A stretch of DNA of 64,000 nt from Chloroflexi bacterium HGW-Chloroflexi-6 (GTDB taxonomy: Bacteria > Chloroflexota > Anaerolineae > Anaerolineales > Villigracilaceae): positions 248,001-312,000 of the forward strand of contig PHBU01000001.1 in the NCBI GenBank assembly GCA_002840685.1, read 5' to 3'. A model generated the notes under the pieces. That model was given only the letters and a program-made list of their open reading frames with translations, searched no databases and was not told where the DNA came from. The position numbers and the translations under genes are program-made. Shown here one piece after another: positions 7,576 through 15,284 of this stretch; within the stretch, counting starts at the first letter, position 1, and every line of letters starts with the position of its first letter.

Positions 7576-8334
7576 ATGCAATATAAATATGTACCAGAAC
7601 AATCAGACTATTCGGACTTTACCAGCGGACGGGTATTTTACAGCTTGCCGGGGCATCCGGCCTTCCCGGTCAGGCTGGCGAGTGAGATATTCCAACGCTG
7701 TCTGGCCAGCCGCGAAAGGATCTATCAGACTTCAACACCCTGCAGCCTGTACGATCCCTGTTGCGGCGCAGCTTATCACCTGAGCGTGCTGGCCTGTTTA
7801 CACGGAGAACATATTCGAGAAGTGACCGGTTCAGATGTGGATGAGAAAGCCGTCGCTGTGGCAAACCGCAATCTTGGGCTGCTCGGCATGGATGGTTTGG
7901 ACAGGCGCATTGCCGAAATCTCTACCCTGCTCGAACAGTATCATAAAGATTCTCACAAAGAAGCCCTGGCAAGTGCGCATGTTTTGAAAAACAGGATCTC
8001 TGCTTTAACCCGGGATCGTCAGTTCGCAACAAGCGCCTTTCAGGCAAACGCCATAGATGGCCGGGCCATTCTCGAAAACATAAAGGCCAAATCGGTGGAT
8101 GTTGTCTTTACAGACGTGCCCTATGGACAGCACTCGCACTGGCAGGTTTCTGATTCCGACCAGCCATTCAACCCACTCTGGTCGATGCTGAATGCGCTGC
8201 TTGCCATCCTGTCCCCGTCCAGCATAGTGGCGATCGTTTCTGATAAACGGCAAAAGGTATCCCATGATCGTTATCAACGCGTCGAACAACTCCAAATCGG
8301 AAAACGACGGGCAGTACTCTTGAAACCGATTTAA
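7576..8334 (+). CDS. AviRa-like 23S rRNA methyltransferase
   Basis: 252-aa SAM-dependent methyltransferase resembling AviRa, the avilamycin-producer enzyme that methylates a 23S rRNA guanine and gives orthosomycin resistance. Shared landmarks: LPGHPAFPVRLASEIFQR near 25, the SAM-binding DPCCGAAYHL near 59, SDVDEKAVAVANRNL near 88, catalytic-loop TDVPYGQHSHW near 174, and a closing IGKRRAVLLKP. Length matches AviRa (about 250 aa). Base composition is intermediate between the array and the housekeeping genes. The substrate nucleotide and any resistance role are inferred from the family only. Confidence 0.85.
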   Translation: MQYKYVPEQSDYSDFTSGRVFYSLPGHPAFPVRLASEIFQRCLASRERIYQTSTPCSLYDPCCGAAYHLSVLACLHGEHIREVTGSDVDEKAVAVANRNLGLLGMDGLDRRIAEISTLLEQYHKDSHKEALASAHVLKNRISALTRDRQFATSAFQANAIDGRAILENIKAKSVDVVFTDVPYGQHSHWQVSDSDQPFNPLWSMLNALLAILSPSSIVAIVSDKRQKVSHDRYQRVEQLQIGKRRAVLLKPI

Positions 8335-8383
8335 AATCATCTATCCAAAACTTCGCTCTCAGCGAAAAACGAGGAAACAACCC

Positions 8384-9100
8384 ATGAATATTGAGAATGC
8401 TCGCATCTCCCTGCATCGCTTCCTAAACCGAAGCGGCATACGAAAGAAAAAAATATTCGCGATCGGTTTCAACAAAAGCGGAACAACCTCATTGCATGCT
8501 TTGTTCATGTCCCTGGGACTTTTTTCGTATCACGGCGTGGAATGGCGAGGCTGCGACAACCTGAAATTGCTGCGTGAATACGATTGCTTCAGCGACGATG
8601 TTCCCAAAGACCTGCCCAAATTAGATAAACTCTTTCCGCGCTCGAAATTCATTCTTCAAGTGCGTGATCTCGAAAGCTGGGTTTACAGCCGCCTGGCCCA
8701 TATCGAACGCGAAAGAAAACAGAACGTAATTGGCGGGCCTGAGTGGGAACTGACAGAATTTGCCATCCGATCCTGGGTCAAAAAGCGCAACGCGCATCAC
8801 CTGTTTGTGCTTTCCTATTTTTCCAAAAGACCGTCAGATCTTCTGGTTGTTAATTTCATCCGCGATGAAACAGCAGCGGCAAAAGTATGCAATTTTCTCG
8901 GGTACAAAGGCAACTATCCCAAACCCCTCGAAAACGCCAACCCGAGCAAAAATATTCCGCCAGAATACAGCAAAATGCTGCAAAACGTTCTCGCCGAGCT
9001 GAAAATTCCTGAAGCCGAGGCCAAAAACGATATTTATTGCCCCAGCCTGGCGGGCAGTGAGAACTACTCTGGCTTTCCCGTTGACAGCAGCCTGCTTTAG
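8384..9100 (+). CDS. Sulfotransferase-like P-loop protein
   Basis: 238 aa. The motif FAIGFNKSGTTSLH (near residues 25-38) is the 5'-phosphosulfate-binding loop of PAPS-dependent sulfotransferases. FILQVRDLESWVYSR (near 89-103) fits the 3'-phosphate-binding motif (Arg-Asp...Ser). Predicted to move a sulfo group from PAPS to an unknown acceptor in the cytoplasm. No other sulfation gene is visible nearby. The C terminus is Ser/Asn-rich. It lies 49 bp after the AviRa-like gene and may share its transcript. Confidence 0.75.
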   Translation: MNIENARISLHRFLNRSGIRKKKIFAIGFNKSGTTSLHALFMSLGLFSYHGVEWRGCDNLKLLREYDCFSDDVPKDLPKLDKLFPRSKFILQVRDLESWVYSRLAHIERERKQNVIGGPEWELTEFAIRSWVKKRNAHHLFVLSYFSKRPSDLLVVNFIRDETAAAKVCNFLGYKGNYPKPLENANPSKNIPPEYSKMLQNVLAELKIPEAEAKNDIYCPSLAGSENYSGFPVDSSLL

Positions 9101-9175
9101 ATCGCTCCCTGCTCAAGACATCATTGTGAGCGATCAGCGCCTGTTTCTCACACAGGATTGCCCCAAAACAGCACC

Positions 9176-9204
9176 TTGACCGGAAAGACTCTTTGATGTA
9201 AAAT
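9176..9204 (+). promoter_or_regulatory. Sigma70-type promoter of tRNA-Arg
   Basis: TTGACC (9176-9181), a 17-nt spacer and TAAAAT (9199-9204) lie 15 nt ahead of the mature tRNA 5' end. Confidence 0.8.
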
Positions 9205-9218
9205 CTCATCTCGCAAAT

Positions 9219-9292
9219 GCCCTTGTAGCTCAGTGGATTAGAGCGCTTGCTTGCGGAGCAATAGGTCGCGTGTTCGAGTCGCGCCAAGGGCA
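9219..9292 (+). tRNA. tRNA-Arg (anticodon GCG)
   Basis: Full cloverleaf of 74 nt: perfect 7-bp acceptor stem, 4-bp D stem with A20-type loop, 5-bp anticodon stem (outer C-U mismatch) with loop TTGCGGA, 5-nt variable loop, and T arm with loop TTCGAGT. The anticodon reads GCG, that is Arg CGC/CGU codons. Most bacteria read these with ACG (A34 edited to inosine). CCA is not encoded. Confidence 0.9.
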
Positions 9293-9297
9293 CTGGG

Positions 9298-9330
9298 AGC
9301 GGTAACGGTACAACATCGTTACCGCTTTTT
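9298..9330 (+). terminator. Terminator after tRNA-Arg
   Basis: A 10-bp perfect stem (9298-9307 with 9316-9325), an 8-nt loop and a T-run follow the tRNA by 5 nt. Confidence 0.85.
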
Positions 9331-9371
9331 GTTTCTCCACTTTCGGCGGTAAAATGTTTCACGGAGGCATT

Positions 9372-10172
9372 ATGCACAAACCACAAATCCTTCTTACCAA
9401 CGACGACGGCATCCGCTCCCCCGGCCTGTGGGCCGCCGCCGAAGCGCTCTCGGCCCTGGGTTACGTTACCGTGGCCGCACCGCGCGAACAATCTTCGGGC
9501 ACCGGGCGCTCCCTGCCAATCTCATCTGACGGCATCATCGAAAAAGAGATCCTGACCATCAATGGTCAGGAATGGCCGGTTTATGCCGTTGGCGGCACAC
9601 CGGCCCAGGCTGTTTTGCACGGCCTGCTTGAGATCTTGCCGGTCAAACCCGATCTGGTGGTCTCGGGCATCAACTACGGTGAAAACCTGGCAACCGGCAT
9701 CACCGTTTCGGGAACGATCGGCGCCGCCATGGAAGCTGCCTCGCACTCCATCCCGGCCCTGGCCGTTTCGCTCGAAACCGACAAGGAACATCACCTTTCC
9801 TATTCGCAGGATGTGGATTTCTCCACCGCCGCGCATTTTACCGCGCTGGTCGCCGCCCGCCTGCTCGAGCATGGCCTGCCGTCCGGTGCAGACCTGCTCA
9901 AGCTGGACGTGCCCTCCGATGCGACACACGCCACAGCCCTGGTCTGGACGCGCCTTTCGCGCCAGCGTTACTTTCACCCCACCAAGCCCGAACGCAGCGA
10001 CTGGAGCCAGCGCGGCTACGTGGGCTACGAAGTGCGCTTCGATCTGGCCGATGAACCACGCGGCACCGACGCCTACACCGTGATCGGCAACCGCCAGGTT
10101 TCACTGACCCCGCTCAGCCTCGATTTCACCGCCGCCGTCCTGCCCGAGGAACTTGAAAAATTTCTACGGTAG
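9372..10172 (+). CDS. surE: 5'/3'-nucleotidase SurE
   Basis: Metal-dependent phosphatase acting on nucleoside 5'- and 3'-monophosphates. 266 aa, typical length. The N-terminal acid motif ILLTNDDG (metal ligands D11, D12), the Ser/Thr-rich APREQSSGTGRSLP loop and VSGINYGEN with the following GTIGAAMEA are all family signatures. GGAGG is 4-5 nt before the ATG at 9372; the upstream in-frame ATG 9354 would lie before this site. Overlap of its stop with the next gene's ribosome site suggests coupling to the MaoC gene. Confidence 0.94.
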   Translation: MHKPQILLTNDDGIRSPGLWAAAEALSALGYVTVAAPREQSSGTGRSLPISSDGIIEKEILTINGQEWPVYAVGGTPAQAVLHGLLEILPVKPDLVVSGINYGENLATGITVSGTIGAAMEAASHSIPALAVSLETDKEHHLSYSQDVDFSTAAHFTALVAARLLEHGLPSGADLLKLDVPSDATHATALVWTRLSRQRYFHPTKPERSDWSQRGYVGYEVRFDLADEPRGTDAYTVIGNRQVSLTPLSLDFTAAVLPEELEKFLR

Positions 10173-10180
10173 GAGCTGCC

Positions 10181-10642
10181 ATGCCCGGGAAATACTACGA
10201 AGATCTTGAAGTCGGCCAGAAATTCCGCCACCCGTTGGGGCGCACCGTCACCGAGATGGATAACACCCTGTTCTCGATGCTGACCATGAACACCCAGCCC
10301 CTGCACACCAACGAAGATTTCGCCGCCAAAACCCAGTTCGGACAGCGCATCGTCAACGGACTGTTCACACTTGGCCTGGTGACCGGGCTGAGTGTGGCCG
10401 ATCTGACCGAAGGCACGATCGTCGCCAACCTGGGCTATGAGCATGTCCGCCACCCCAACCCGCTCTTTCACGGCGAGACCGTCTACGCCGAGAGCGAAGT
10501 GCTCGAAAAGCGCGACTCGAACTCGCGGCCCGATGTTGGCATCGTGCGCCTGAAACACTGGGGCCGCAAGCCAGACGGAGTGATCGTTGTCGAATTCGAA
10601 CGCACGGTCATGTTCTTCAAAAAACCCGCGCAGACAACATAA
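10181..10642 (+). CDS. MaoC-like hot-dog dehydratase
   Basis: 153-aa single hot-dog-fold protein of the MaoC / (R)-specific enoyl-CoA or mesaconyl-CoA hydratase type. Visible: YYEDLEVGQKF at the start, LHTNEDFA near 45 (catalytic Asp/His region in family members), 'IVNG' and PLFHGETVYAESEV. Probably hydrates an acyl-CoA double bond in the cytoplasm; substrate unknown. AGGAG overlaps the surE stop codon, so the pair is likely one operon. Confidence 0.85.
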   Translation: MPGKYYEDLEVGQKFRHPLGRTVTEMDNTLFSMLTMNTQPLHTNEDFAAKTQFGQRIVNGLFTLGLVTGLSVADLTEGTIVANLGYEHVRHPNPLFHGETVYAESEVLEKRDSNSRPDVGIVRLKHWGRKPDGVIVVEFERTVMFFKKPAQTT

Positions 10643-10644
10643 AA

Positions 10645-10679
10645 ACAGCCGCCAGTATAAAAACTGGCGGCTGTTTTTA
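10645..10679. terminator. Bidirectional terminator
   Basis: A 12-bp perfect stem (10645-10656 with 10663-10674) has A-rich and T-rich flanks. It sits between the convergent MaoC and DUF3048 genes. Confidence 0.88.
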
Positions 10680-10694
10680 TGTTCGGCCAAAGCT

Positions 10695-12311
10695 CTACGG
10701 CTGCGGAGCCGGATCATTGGGCGTTACAAAATAGGCCTGCCATTCGCCCGGCTGCAACTCAGAGACTGACGAAAACTCGGTCATGATGTGGATGAACGTA
10801 CGGCCCGGCTTGAGCGGGAACTCAGTCTTATCCGGCCAGATGAAATGCAGCGGGCGCAGCAAGCCGCTTTGCCGCTCCCAGGCGCGGTTGGCCGTGCTCC
10901 AGCGGATCTTATACATCTGCCCATCGCGGAAGGCAAAGGCGTAGCCCTCCTGGCCGGGGCGGATGTTGATGTCATATTGCAGATGTCGAAAAATATCATG
11001 AGTGGCGTAGATCACGATCACGTTCTCAAAGGCCAATTGCCGCCCGGTCAGCGCGTCCAGGGCCGGGGTCAGCTTACCGCTGCCGTCTTGAAAGTCGGTC
11101 CAGCGCAGGTAAGTGCCTGAAAGCGGATCGTAGCGCCATTCGGCCTGGTTGAACGGATGGTAATAAACCTGAAGCGCATCCGCTTTTTGGCCGTCGGGCG
11201 CAAGCGGGTCAAACAAATGACCGGAATAATTGATCGGGCTGTAGCTCAGGTTGCCTTCGGCCAGCTCGCGCATCTCGGAGACGGTCAGCACCCCATCGTT
11301 GACATCGTCCGAATCGGTGCCGTAAACCACCCGGCAGGCATCCAGTTGTTCGAAAATGCCTTTGCCTGCCCCGGCAAAAGCCAGGCAGCTAAACGGGAAC
11401 ATCTCGTTGAGCGTGGCATACGTCAGCCGCCCCGAGCGGATCGGTTGCACACGGCCCTCGTCAGCGGCGGGCGGGGCTTTCAGCGTAAGACCGGCATCCC
11501 AAAAACGGGAGTCAGGCTCGGGGGAGAACGCCTCGCTCAGTCCAGTCAGCGGGTCAGCGTCGCTGTCGGTATCCTCGTCACCCAGGTTCGGGATGACAAA
11601 CTCAAAATCATCCGCTTTCTGAAAGTGGAGTTGAACGGATTCAACGCCCTGCGGGATTTCCAGCGCGAAATAGCCATTGCTGTCTGTGGCCGTCTCTACC
11701 AGCGGACTGCCCGTGGCCGGGTCGAGCAAACTGACGCATACTCCCCCGAGACCTTGCTCCCAATCATCCTGACGGTTGTTGCCATTTTCGTCGAGCCAGA
11801 CCCGGTTCCCGACCCACGCCCCCTGCGGATTCAGGATCTCGTTCCGAACGGCGCATCCGCCGCTGGTGTTTGGCACCGGGCGCGGGTACTCGCCATAAAA
11901 AACGCCCAGAAAGCGGGTCGTGCCGGTGCCGATGAACAACTCAAAGACCCAGTCGGCAAACCCCGGCCCGGCCTGCGGACGGGCCGTAACCGGGCTGTTG
12001 CTGATCGAGATCAGCATGGCCGGGATGCCCAGCAGTGACGGGTCGGAGACCGCCCGCCCGGTCAGCGGGTTGACGCCCGCCGGGAAGGAATCCGCTTCCG
12101 GGCCGAGAATGGTTTGCGCTAAGCGCGCCTGCACCGCAGGCGTAAAAGTTGGGATAACAGTTGCGGTCGGCTGCGGCATTTCAGTCGGGATGCTGGTCGC
12201 TGTCGATGCAAAAGTCTCGGTAGCGGTTGGAATGACATCTGCGCTGGCTTGCGGAGCGCAGGCGGAGAGCAGGGTAAGCAGCAAGATAACAACAAAAGGT
12301 ATCTTTTTCAT
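10695..12311 (-). CDS. DUF3048 lipoprotein with inserted SdrD-B-like Ig domain
   Basis: 538-aa predicted lipoprotein: signal peptide with lipobox LLSAC (Cys about 18), then a Thr/Pro-rich linker. DUF3048 (YerB-type) features follow: NPLTGRAVSD, ARPQAGPGFADWVFE and GTTRFLGVFYG near 85-150; the rest of that domain (conserved YDINIRPGQEGYAF region) is at the C terminus. Between them, around 160-290, is a segment starting VWLDENGNNRQDDWE and carrying GVCVSLLD, typical of SdrD B-type surface repeats. The start at 12311 has AAGGA just upstream; an extension to 12335 is rejected. Function unknown, presumably at the outer face of the cell. Confidence 0.8.
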   Translation of the reverse strand: MKKIPFVVILLLTLLSACAPQASADVIPTATETFASTATSIPTEMPQPTATVIPTFTPAVQARLAQTILGPEADSFPAGVNPLTGRAVSDPSLLGIPAMLISISNSPVTARPQAGPGFADWVFELFIGTGTTRFLGVFYGEYPRPVPNTSGGCAVRNEILNPQGAWVGNRVWLDENGNNRQDDWEQGLGGVCVSLLDPATGSPLVETATDSNGYFALEIPQGVESVQLHFQKADDFEFVIPNLGDEDTDSDADPLTGLSEAFSPEPDSRFWDAGLTLKAPPAADEGRVQPIRSGRLTYATLNEMFPFSCLAFAGAGKGIFEQLDACRVVYGTDSDDVNDGVLTVSEMRELAEGNLSYSPINYSGHLFDPLAPDGQKADALQVYYHPFNQAEWRYDPLSGTYLRWTDFQDGSGKLTPALDALTGRQLAFENVIVIYATHDIFRHLQYDINIRPGQEGYAFAFRDGQMYKIRWSTANRAWERQSGLLRPLHFIWPDKTEFPLKPGRTFIHIMTEFSSVSELQPGEWQAYFVTPNDPAPQP

Positions 12312-12329
12312 AGTCCTTCTGAACACGAG

Positions 12330-12369
12330 TTTCACGAATTGTACGAATTTTTCGTGATAATTCGTGAAA
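12330..12369. repeat. Intergenic inverted repeat
   Basis: Perfect 11-bp arms (12330-12340 and 12359-12369) in a short A+T-rich gap that also repeats the word ACGAATT/AATTCGT. It may end the HIT transcript or be a small genomic repeat. Confidence 0.45.
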
Positions 12370-12376
12370 TTTGTGG

Positions 12377-12865
12377 CTAAAAACCTTTCTCCCAGCCAGC
12401 TTTAATGCGCTGGTAGGTCTGTTCCAGTTCTTCGGGCAGCACACGCACCCCGCCGACGGTCGACATGAAATTGGTATCGCCACCCCAGCGCGGCACAATA
12501 TGGATGTGGACATGCCCCGGCACGCCCGCACCCGCCGCTGCGCCAATGTTGATGCCAACGTTAAATCCTTGCGGGGTGTAGGCAGCACGCAAAACTTCGA
12601 TCGCCCGTGAGACCAGTTCCATCATCTCGGCCCGGGTCGGCGCGTCGAGCAGTTCGAGCGAATCGGCATGCTGATAGGGCACGATCATGACATGCCCGCT
12701 GGTATAGGGGTATTTGTTCAAGATCAAAAAAGCCCCTGCGCCGCGCGCCACGATCAGGTTATCAGCATTATCAGGTCTGGCCAGGGCATTGCAAAAGACA
12801 CAGCCTTCATCCGCTTCGGCCTTGCTGATGTATTTCATGCGCCATGCAGCCCAGAGATGTTTCAT
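12377..12865 (-). CDS. HIT family nucleotide hydrolase/phosphorylase
   Basis: 162 aa. The HIT motif HVHIHIVPRW lies near 126-135, and the N-terminal zinc-type CVFC near 22-25. Together these are typical of the actinobacterial/Chloroflexota branch related to Ap4A phosphorylase (ATP adenylyltransferase). It likely cleaves dinucleoside polyphosphates or AMP conjugates in the cytoplasm; exact activity not assignable. Divergent from xseA. Confidence 0.88.
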   Translation of the reverse strand: MKHLWAAWRMKYISKAEADEGCVFCNALARPDNADNLIVARGAGAFLILNKYPYTSGHVMIVPYQHADSLELLDAPTRAEMMELVSRAIEVLRAAYTPQGFNVGINIGAAAGAGVPGHVHIHIVPRWGGDTNFMSTVGGVRVLPEELEQTYQRIKAGWEKGF

Positions 12866-12945
12866 GATCCATCCTTTTTGAGTATTGAAAACATTTTACT
12901 CCAAGTGCAGGTCAGATTGACAATCCGAACTACAGCGCCAGCCTG

Positions 12946-12974
12946 TTGACACATGCCCGAATGCGGAGTATCCT
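12946..12974 (+). promoter_or_regulatory. Sigma70-type promoter of xseA
   Basis: Consensus TTGACA (12946-12951), a 17-nt spacer and TATCCT (12969-12974). The expected transcription start (about 12981) is at the ATG of xseA (12983), which predicts a leaderless or nearly leaderless mRNA. Confidence 0.75.
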
Positions 12975-12982
12975 CGCCTGCG

Positions 12983-14209
12983 ATGAGCCAACCTTCCCTT
13001 TTCCAGGTCCGCCGTTGGAGCGTGACCGAACTGACCCGCCACCTGCGCCGCATCCTTGAGAGCGACGAAAGCCTGCAAGATGCCTGGGTGCAGGGAGAGA
13101 TCTCGAACCTGTCGCGCCCGGCCTCCGGGCATATTTATTTCACGCTCAAAGACGCCGGCGCGGCCCTCAAATGCGTTATCTGGAAGGGCGATGCAATGCG
13201 CCTGCGCGGCATCCCGATGCAGGACGGCCTGTCGATCGAAGCCCACGGCAAGATTGGCGTTTACGAACCCGGCGGACAGTACCAACTGTACGTCGACATC
13301 GTCCGCCCGGCCGGTGAAGGGGCCTTATTTGCTGAATACCTGCGCCTGAAAGCGCTGCTCGAAGCCGAAGGGCTGTTCAGCGGCGAGCGCAAGCGCGAAA
13401 TTCCGCAATTTCCACGCAAGATCGGTATTCTGACCTCCCCCACCGGCGCGGCCCTGCGCGATATGCTCAACACCCTGCGGCGGCGCATGCCGCTGGCGGA
13501 GGTGTTTCTCGCGCCCTCGGCCGTCCAGGGGGAAGCAGCGCCTGCGGAACTTGTGGCTGGCTTGCAAAAACTAAATGCGCTGTTCAAACCGGATGTGATC
13601 CTGGTCGCGCGCGGCGGCGGTTCGATCGAAGACCTGTGGGCCTTCAACGATGAGCGCGTTGTGCGGGCTGTGGCGGCTTCGGCAGCCCCGGTCATCAGCG
13701 GCGTCGGACATGAGACCGACTTCACCCTGACCGATTTCGCTGCCGACCTGCGCGCGCCAACCCCGACCGCTGCCGCCGAACTGGCAACGGGCATCAGCAT
13801 CAATGACTTGGTTGGGGCCGTCCAGGATGCCGCCGCGCGCCTGGGCAGCGCCATGCTGGGCATTCTGGACGAAAAAGAACGCGCCCTGGCCGAAGTCAAC
13901 GGGCGCATGCGGTACGTTTCACCGGCCCGGCGGCTGCTGACCGAACGTCAGCGGGTGGATGAGGCCGAGCGGCGCATGGCGCGGGCGCTGAACCAGCGTC
14001 TGAAACTCGAAGCAGCCCAAATCAAGGGCCTGGCCCAAAGGCTGGAATCGCTCAATCCGCTGGCGATCTTGCGGCGCGGCTATGCCGTGGTAACCCTGGC
14101 CGGGTCGGAAAAAGTCGTTTTATCGGCGTCCCAGGCTCCGCTGGATAGCGAGCTGCGCGTGCGACTCGCCGAAGGTGAATTAAAAGTCCGGGTAACCGAA
14201 TCCGGTTAA
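12983..14209 (+). CDS. xseA: Exodeoxyribonuclease VII large subunit
   Basis: Catalytic subunit of the ATP-independent single-strand exonuclease VII. 408 aa with an N-terminal OB-fold (about 1-100, including FTLKDAGAALKCVIWKGDA) and the nuclease core: GILTSPTGAALRD near 152, ARGGGSIEDLWAFNDE near 210 and GVGHETDFTL near 243. A coiled region and a C-terminal RGYAVV element follow. The 12983 start matches the family N terminus. ATG 12953 lies inside the promoter and is rejected. xseB follows after 10 bp. Confidence 0.94.
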   Translation: MSQPSLFQVRRWSVTELTRHLRRILESDESLQDAWVQGEISNLSRPASGHIYFTLKDAGAALKCVIWKGDAMRLRGIPMQDGLSIEAHGKIGVYEPGGQYQLYVDIVRPAGEGALFAEYLRLKALLEAEGLFSGERKREIPQFPRKIGILTSPTGAALRDMLNTLRRRMPLAEVFLAPSAVQGEAAPAELVAGLQKLNALFKPDVILVARGGGSIEDLWAFNDERVVRAVAASAAPVISGVGHETDFTLTDFAADLRAPTPTAAAELATGISINDLVGAVQDAAARLGSAMLGILDEKERALAEVNGRMRYVSPARRLLTERQRVDEAERRMARALNQRLKLEAAQIKGLAQRLESLNPLAILRRGYAVVTLAGSEKVVLSASQAPLDSELRVRLAEGELKVRVTESG

Positions 14210-14219
14210 GGAGTGTTAT

Positions 14220-14444
14220 ATGTCTGTGTTATCCAAAAAAGTGGAAGAGATGAGTTTTGAAGAGGCCTTCGCCGAGTTGAACGATCTGGTGCAGGCCCTG
14301 GAAGAAGAAGGCCGCCCATTGGACAAGGCGATCACAATGTATGAACGCGGCCAGGGGCTGGCGCGGCATTGCGCAGCCATGCTGGAGAAGGCCGAGTTAA
14401 AAGTACGTCTATTAAATGGAGAAATTTTCGAAGACGAGGTTTAA
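14220..14444 (+). CDS. xseB: Exodeoxyribonuclease VII small subunit
   Basis: 74-aa helical protein with the XseB pattern SFEEAFAELNDLVQALE, 'LDKAITMYERG' and a conserved short acidic end. It binds and stabilises XseA in the cytoplasm. AGGAG is 7 nt before ATG. The stop TAA abuts the start of the next gene. Confidence 0.93.
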   Translation: MSVLSKKVEEMSFEEAFAELNDLVQALEEEGRPLDKAITMYERGQGLARHCAAMLEKAELKVRLLNGEIFEDEV

Positions 14445-14906
14445 ATGTCGCTTGCGGGATTATTGCAAAACCATGTATTGATTAGCGCCCTGATCGCCTG
14501 GGGGTTTGCCCAACTGGTCAAGCCACCGCTTTATTATTTTCTTAATCGCAAGTGGTCATGGGGACCATTGTTCAGCCCGGGAGGCATGCCCTCTTCACAT
14601 TCGGCGCTGATGGTTTCAACCACGGTTAGTATCGGGCTGCATATCGGTTTCGACACGGCGGTGTTTGCGCTGGCCTGCGCCATCACCGTGGTGGTACTCT
14701 ACGATGCCGCCGGGGTCCGTCGCCAGGCCGGGATCCATGCTCAAAAAATCAACATTCTGATCAACGAATTGCTGGCTGGCCACCCGATCTCGGACAAGCA
14801 ACTGCGCGAGGTGCTTGGCCATACCCCGCTGGAAGTGGTCGGCGGTGTTGTTTGGGGCATCATCGTCAGTGTCGCTTATTGGATGTGGGAAATGAGTTGG
14901 GGTTGA
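14445..14906 (+). CDS. Divergent PAP2 family membrane protein
   Basis: 153 aa. FSPGGMPSSHSALM near 44-57 is the acid phosphatase-like motif of the divergent PAP2 (DUF212) family, followed by VLYDAAGVRRQAG near 84. About four membrane helices. Possibly a lipid phosphatase, but activity in this family is not established to my knowledge. ATG directly follows the xseB stop, so it belongs to the same operon. Confidence 0.88.
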   Translation: MSLAGLLQNHVLISALIAWGFAQLVKPPLYYFLNRKWSWGPLFSPGGMPSSHSALMVSTTVSIGLHIGFDTAVFALACAITVVVLYDAAGVRRQAGIHAQKINILINELLAGHPISDKQLREVLGHTPLEVVGGVVWGIIVSVAYWMWEMSWG

Positions 14907-14931
14907 CCTGACAATGCGTTGCGAGTATGCT
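14903..14931 (+). promoter_or_regulatory. Sigma70-type promoter
   Basis: TTGACC (14903-14908), exactly 17 nt, TATGCT (14926-14931), ahead of the small ORF at 14965. The -35 hexamer overlaps the end of the DivPAP2 gene. Confidence 0.65.
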
Positions 14932-14964
14932 TAATCTGTAACTTCACACCAACAGGAGAATACC

Positions 14965-15168
14965 ATGCAAGAATTAATTGATCTTGTTTCCAAAAAAACC
15001 GGCTTGAGCAAAGAGCAGTCAAAAATGGCTGTCGATGTTGTGCTGGGTTTCATCAAGAAAAAACTACCCGCTCCCGTGGCGGCTCAGGTGGATGCCGTCC
15101 TGGGCGGCAAAGGCGATCTGGGCGCGGCAGCAGACATGCTCGGCGGCTTGCTGGGCGGCAAAAAATAG
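14965..15168 (+). CDS. Small helical protein, function unknown
   Basis: 67 aa: an amphipathic helical start (LIDLVSKKTGLSKEQSK), a 'VVLGFIKKKLPAPVAAQVDAV' middle and a Gly-rich end (LGGLLGGKK). This resembles the short helical proteins grouped near DUF2267/DUF2780, but I cannot assign it. It has its own promoter, an AGGAGA ribosome site 7 nt upstream and a strong terminator, so it is a separate monocistronic unit that could be highly expressed. Confidence 0.75.
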   Translation: MQELIDLVSKKTGLSKEQSKMAVDVVLGFIKKKLPAPVAAQVDAVLGGKGDLGAAADMLGGLLGGKK

Positions 15169-15190
15169 CAGCGTAAGGTACGATCATCAG

Positions 15191-15230
15191 AGAGAGCCTG
15201 TTCCGCATCAGGGGCAGGCTCTCTTTGTTT
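15191..15230 (+). terminator. Rho-independent terminator
   Basis: A perfect 10-bp stem (15191-15200 with 15215-15224) with a 14-nt loop is followed by TTGTTT. Confidence 0.8.
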
Positions 15231-15284
15231 GGAACGATTCTTGCTGGTTTGGCGTCTTCTCTACTACACAAGGAGAATATTCGA

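Noticed and set aside
9100..9135. Terminator after the sulfotransferase-like gene
   Set aside because: An 8-bp inverted repeat exists (9100-9107 with 9128-9135), but the loop is 20 nt and no T-run follows.
12953..12982. Earlier start codon for xseA
   Set aside because: The ATG at 12953 lies between the -35 and -10 elements of the promoter.
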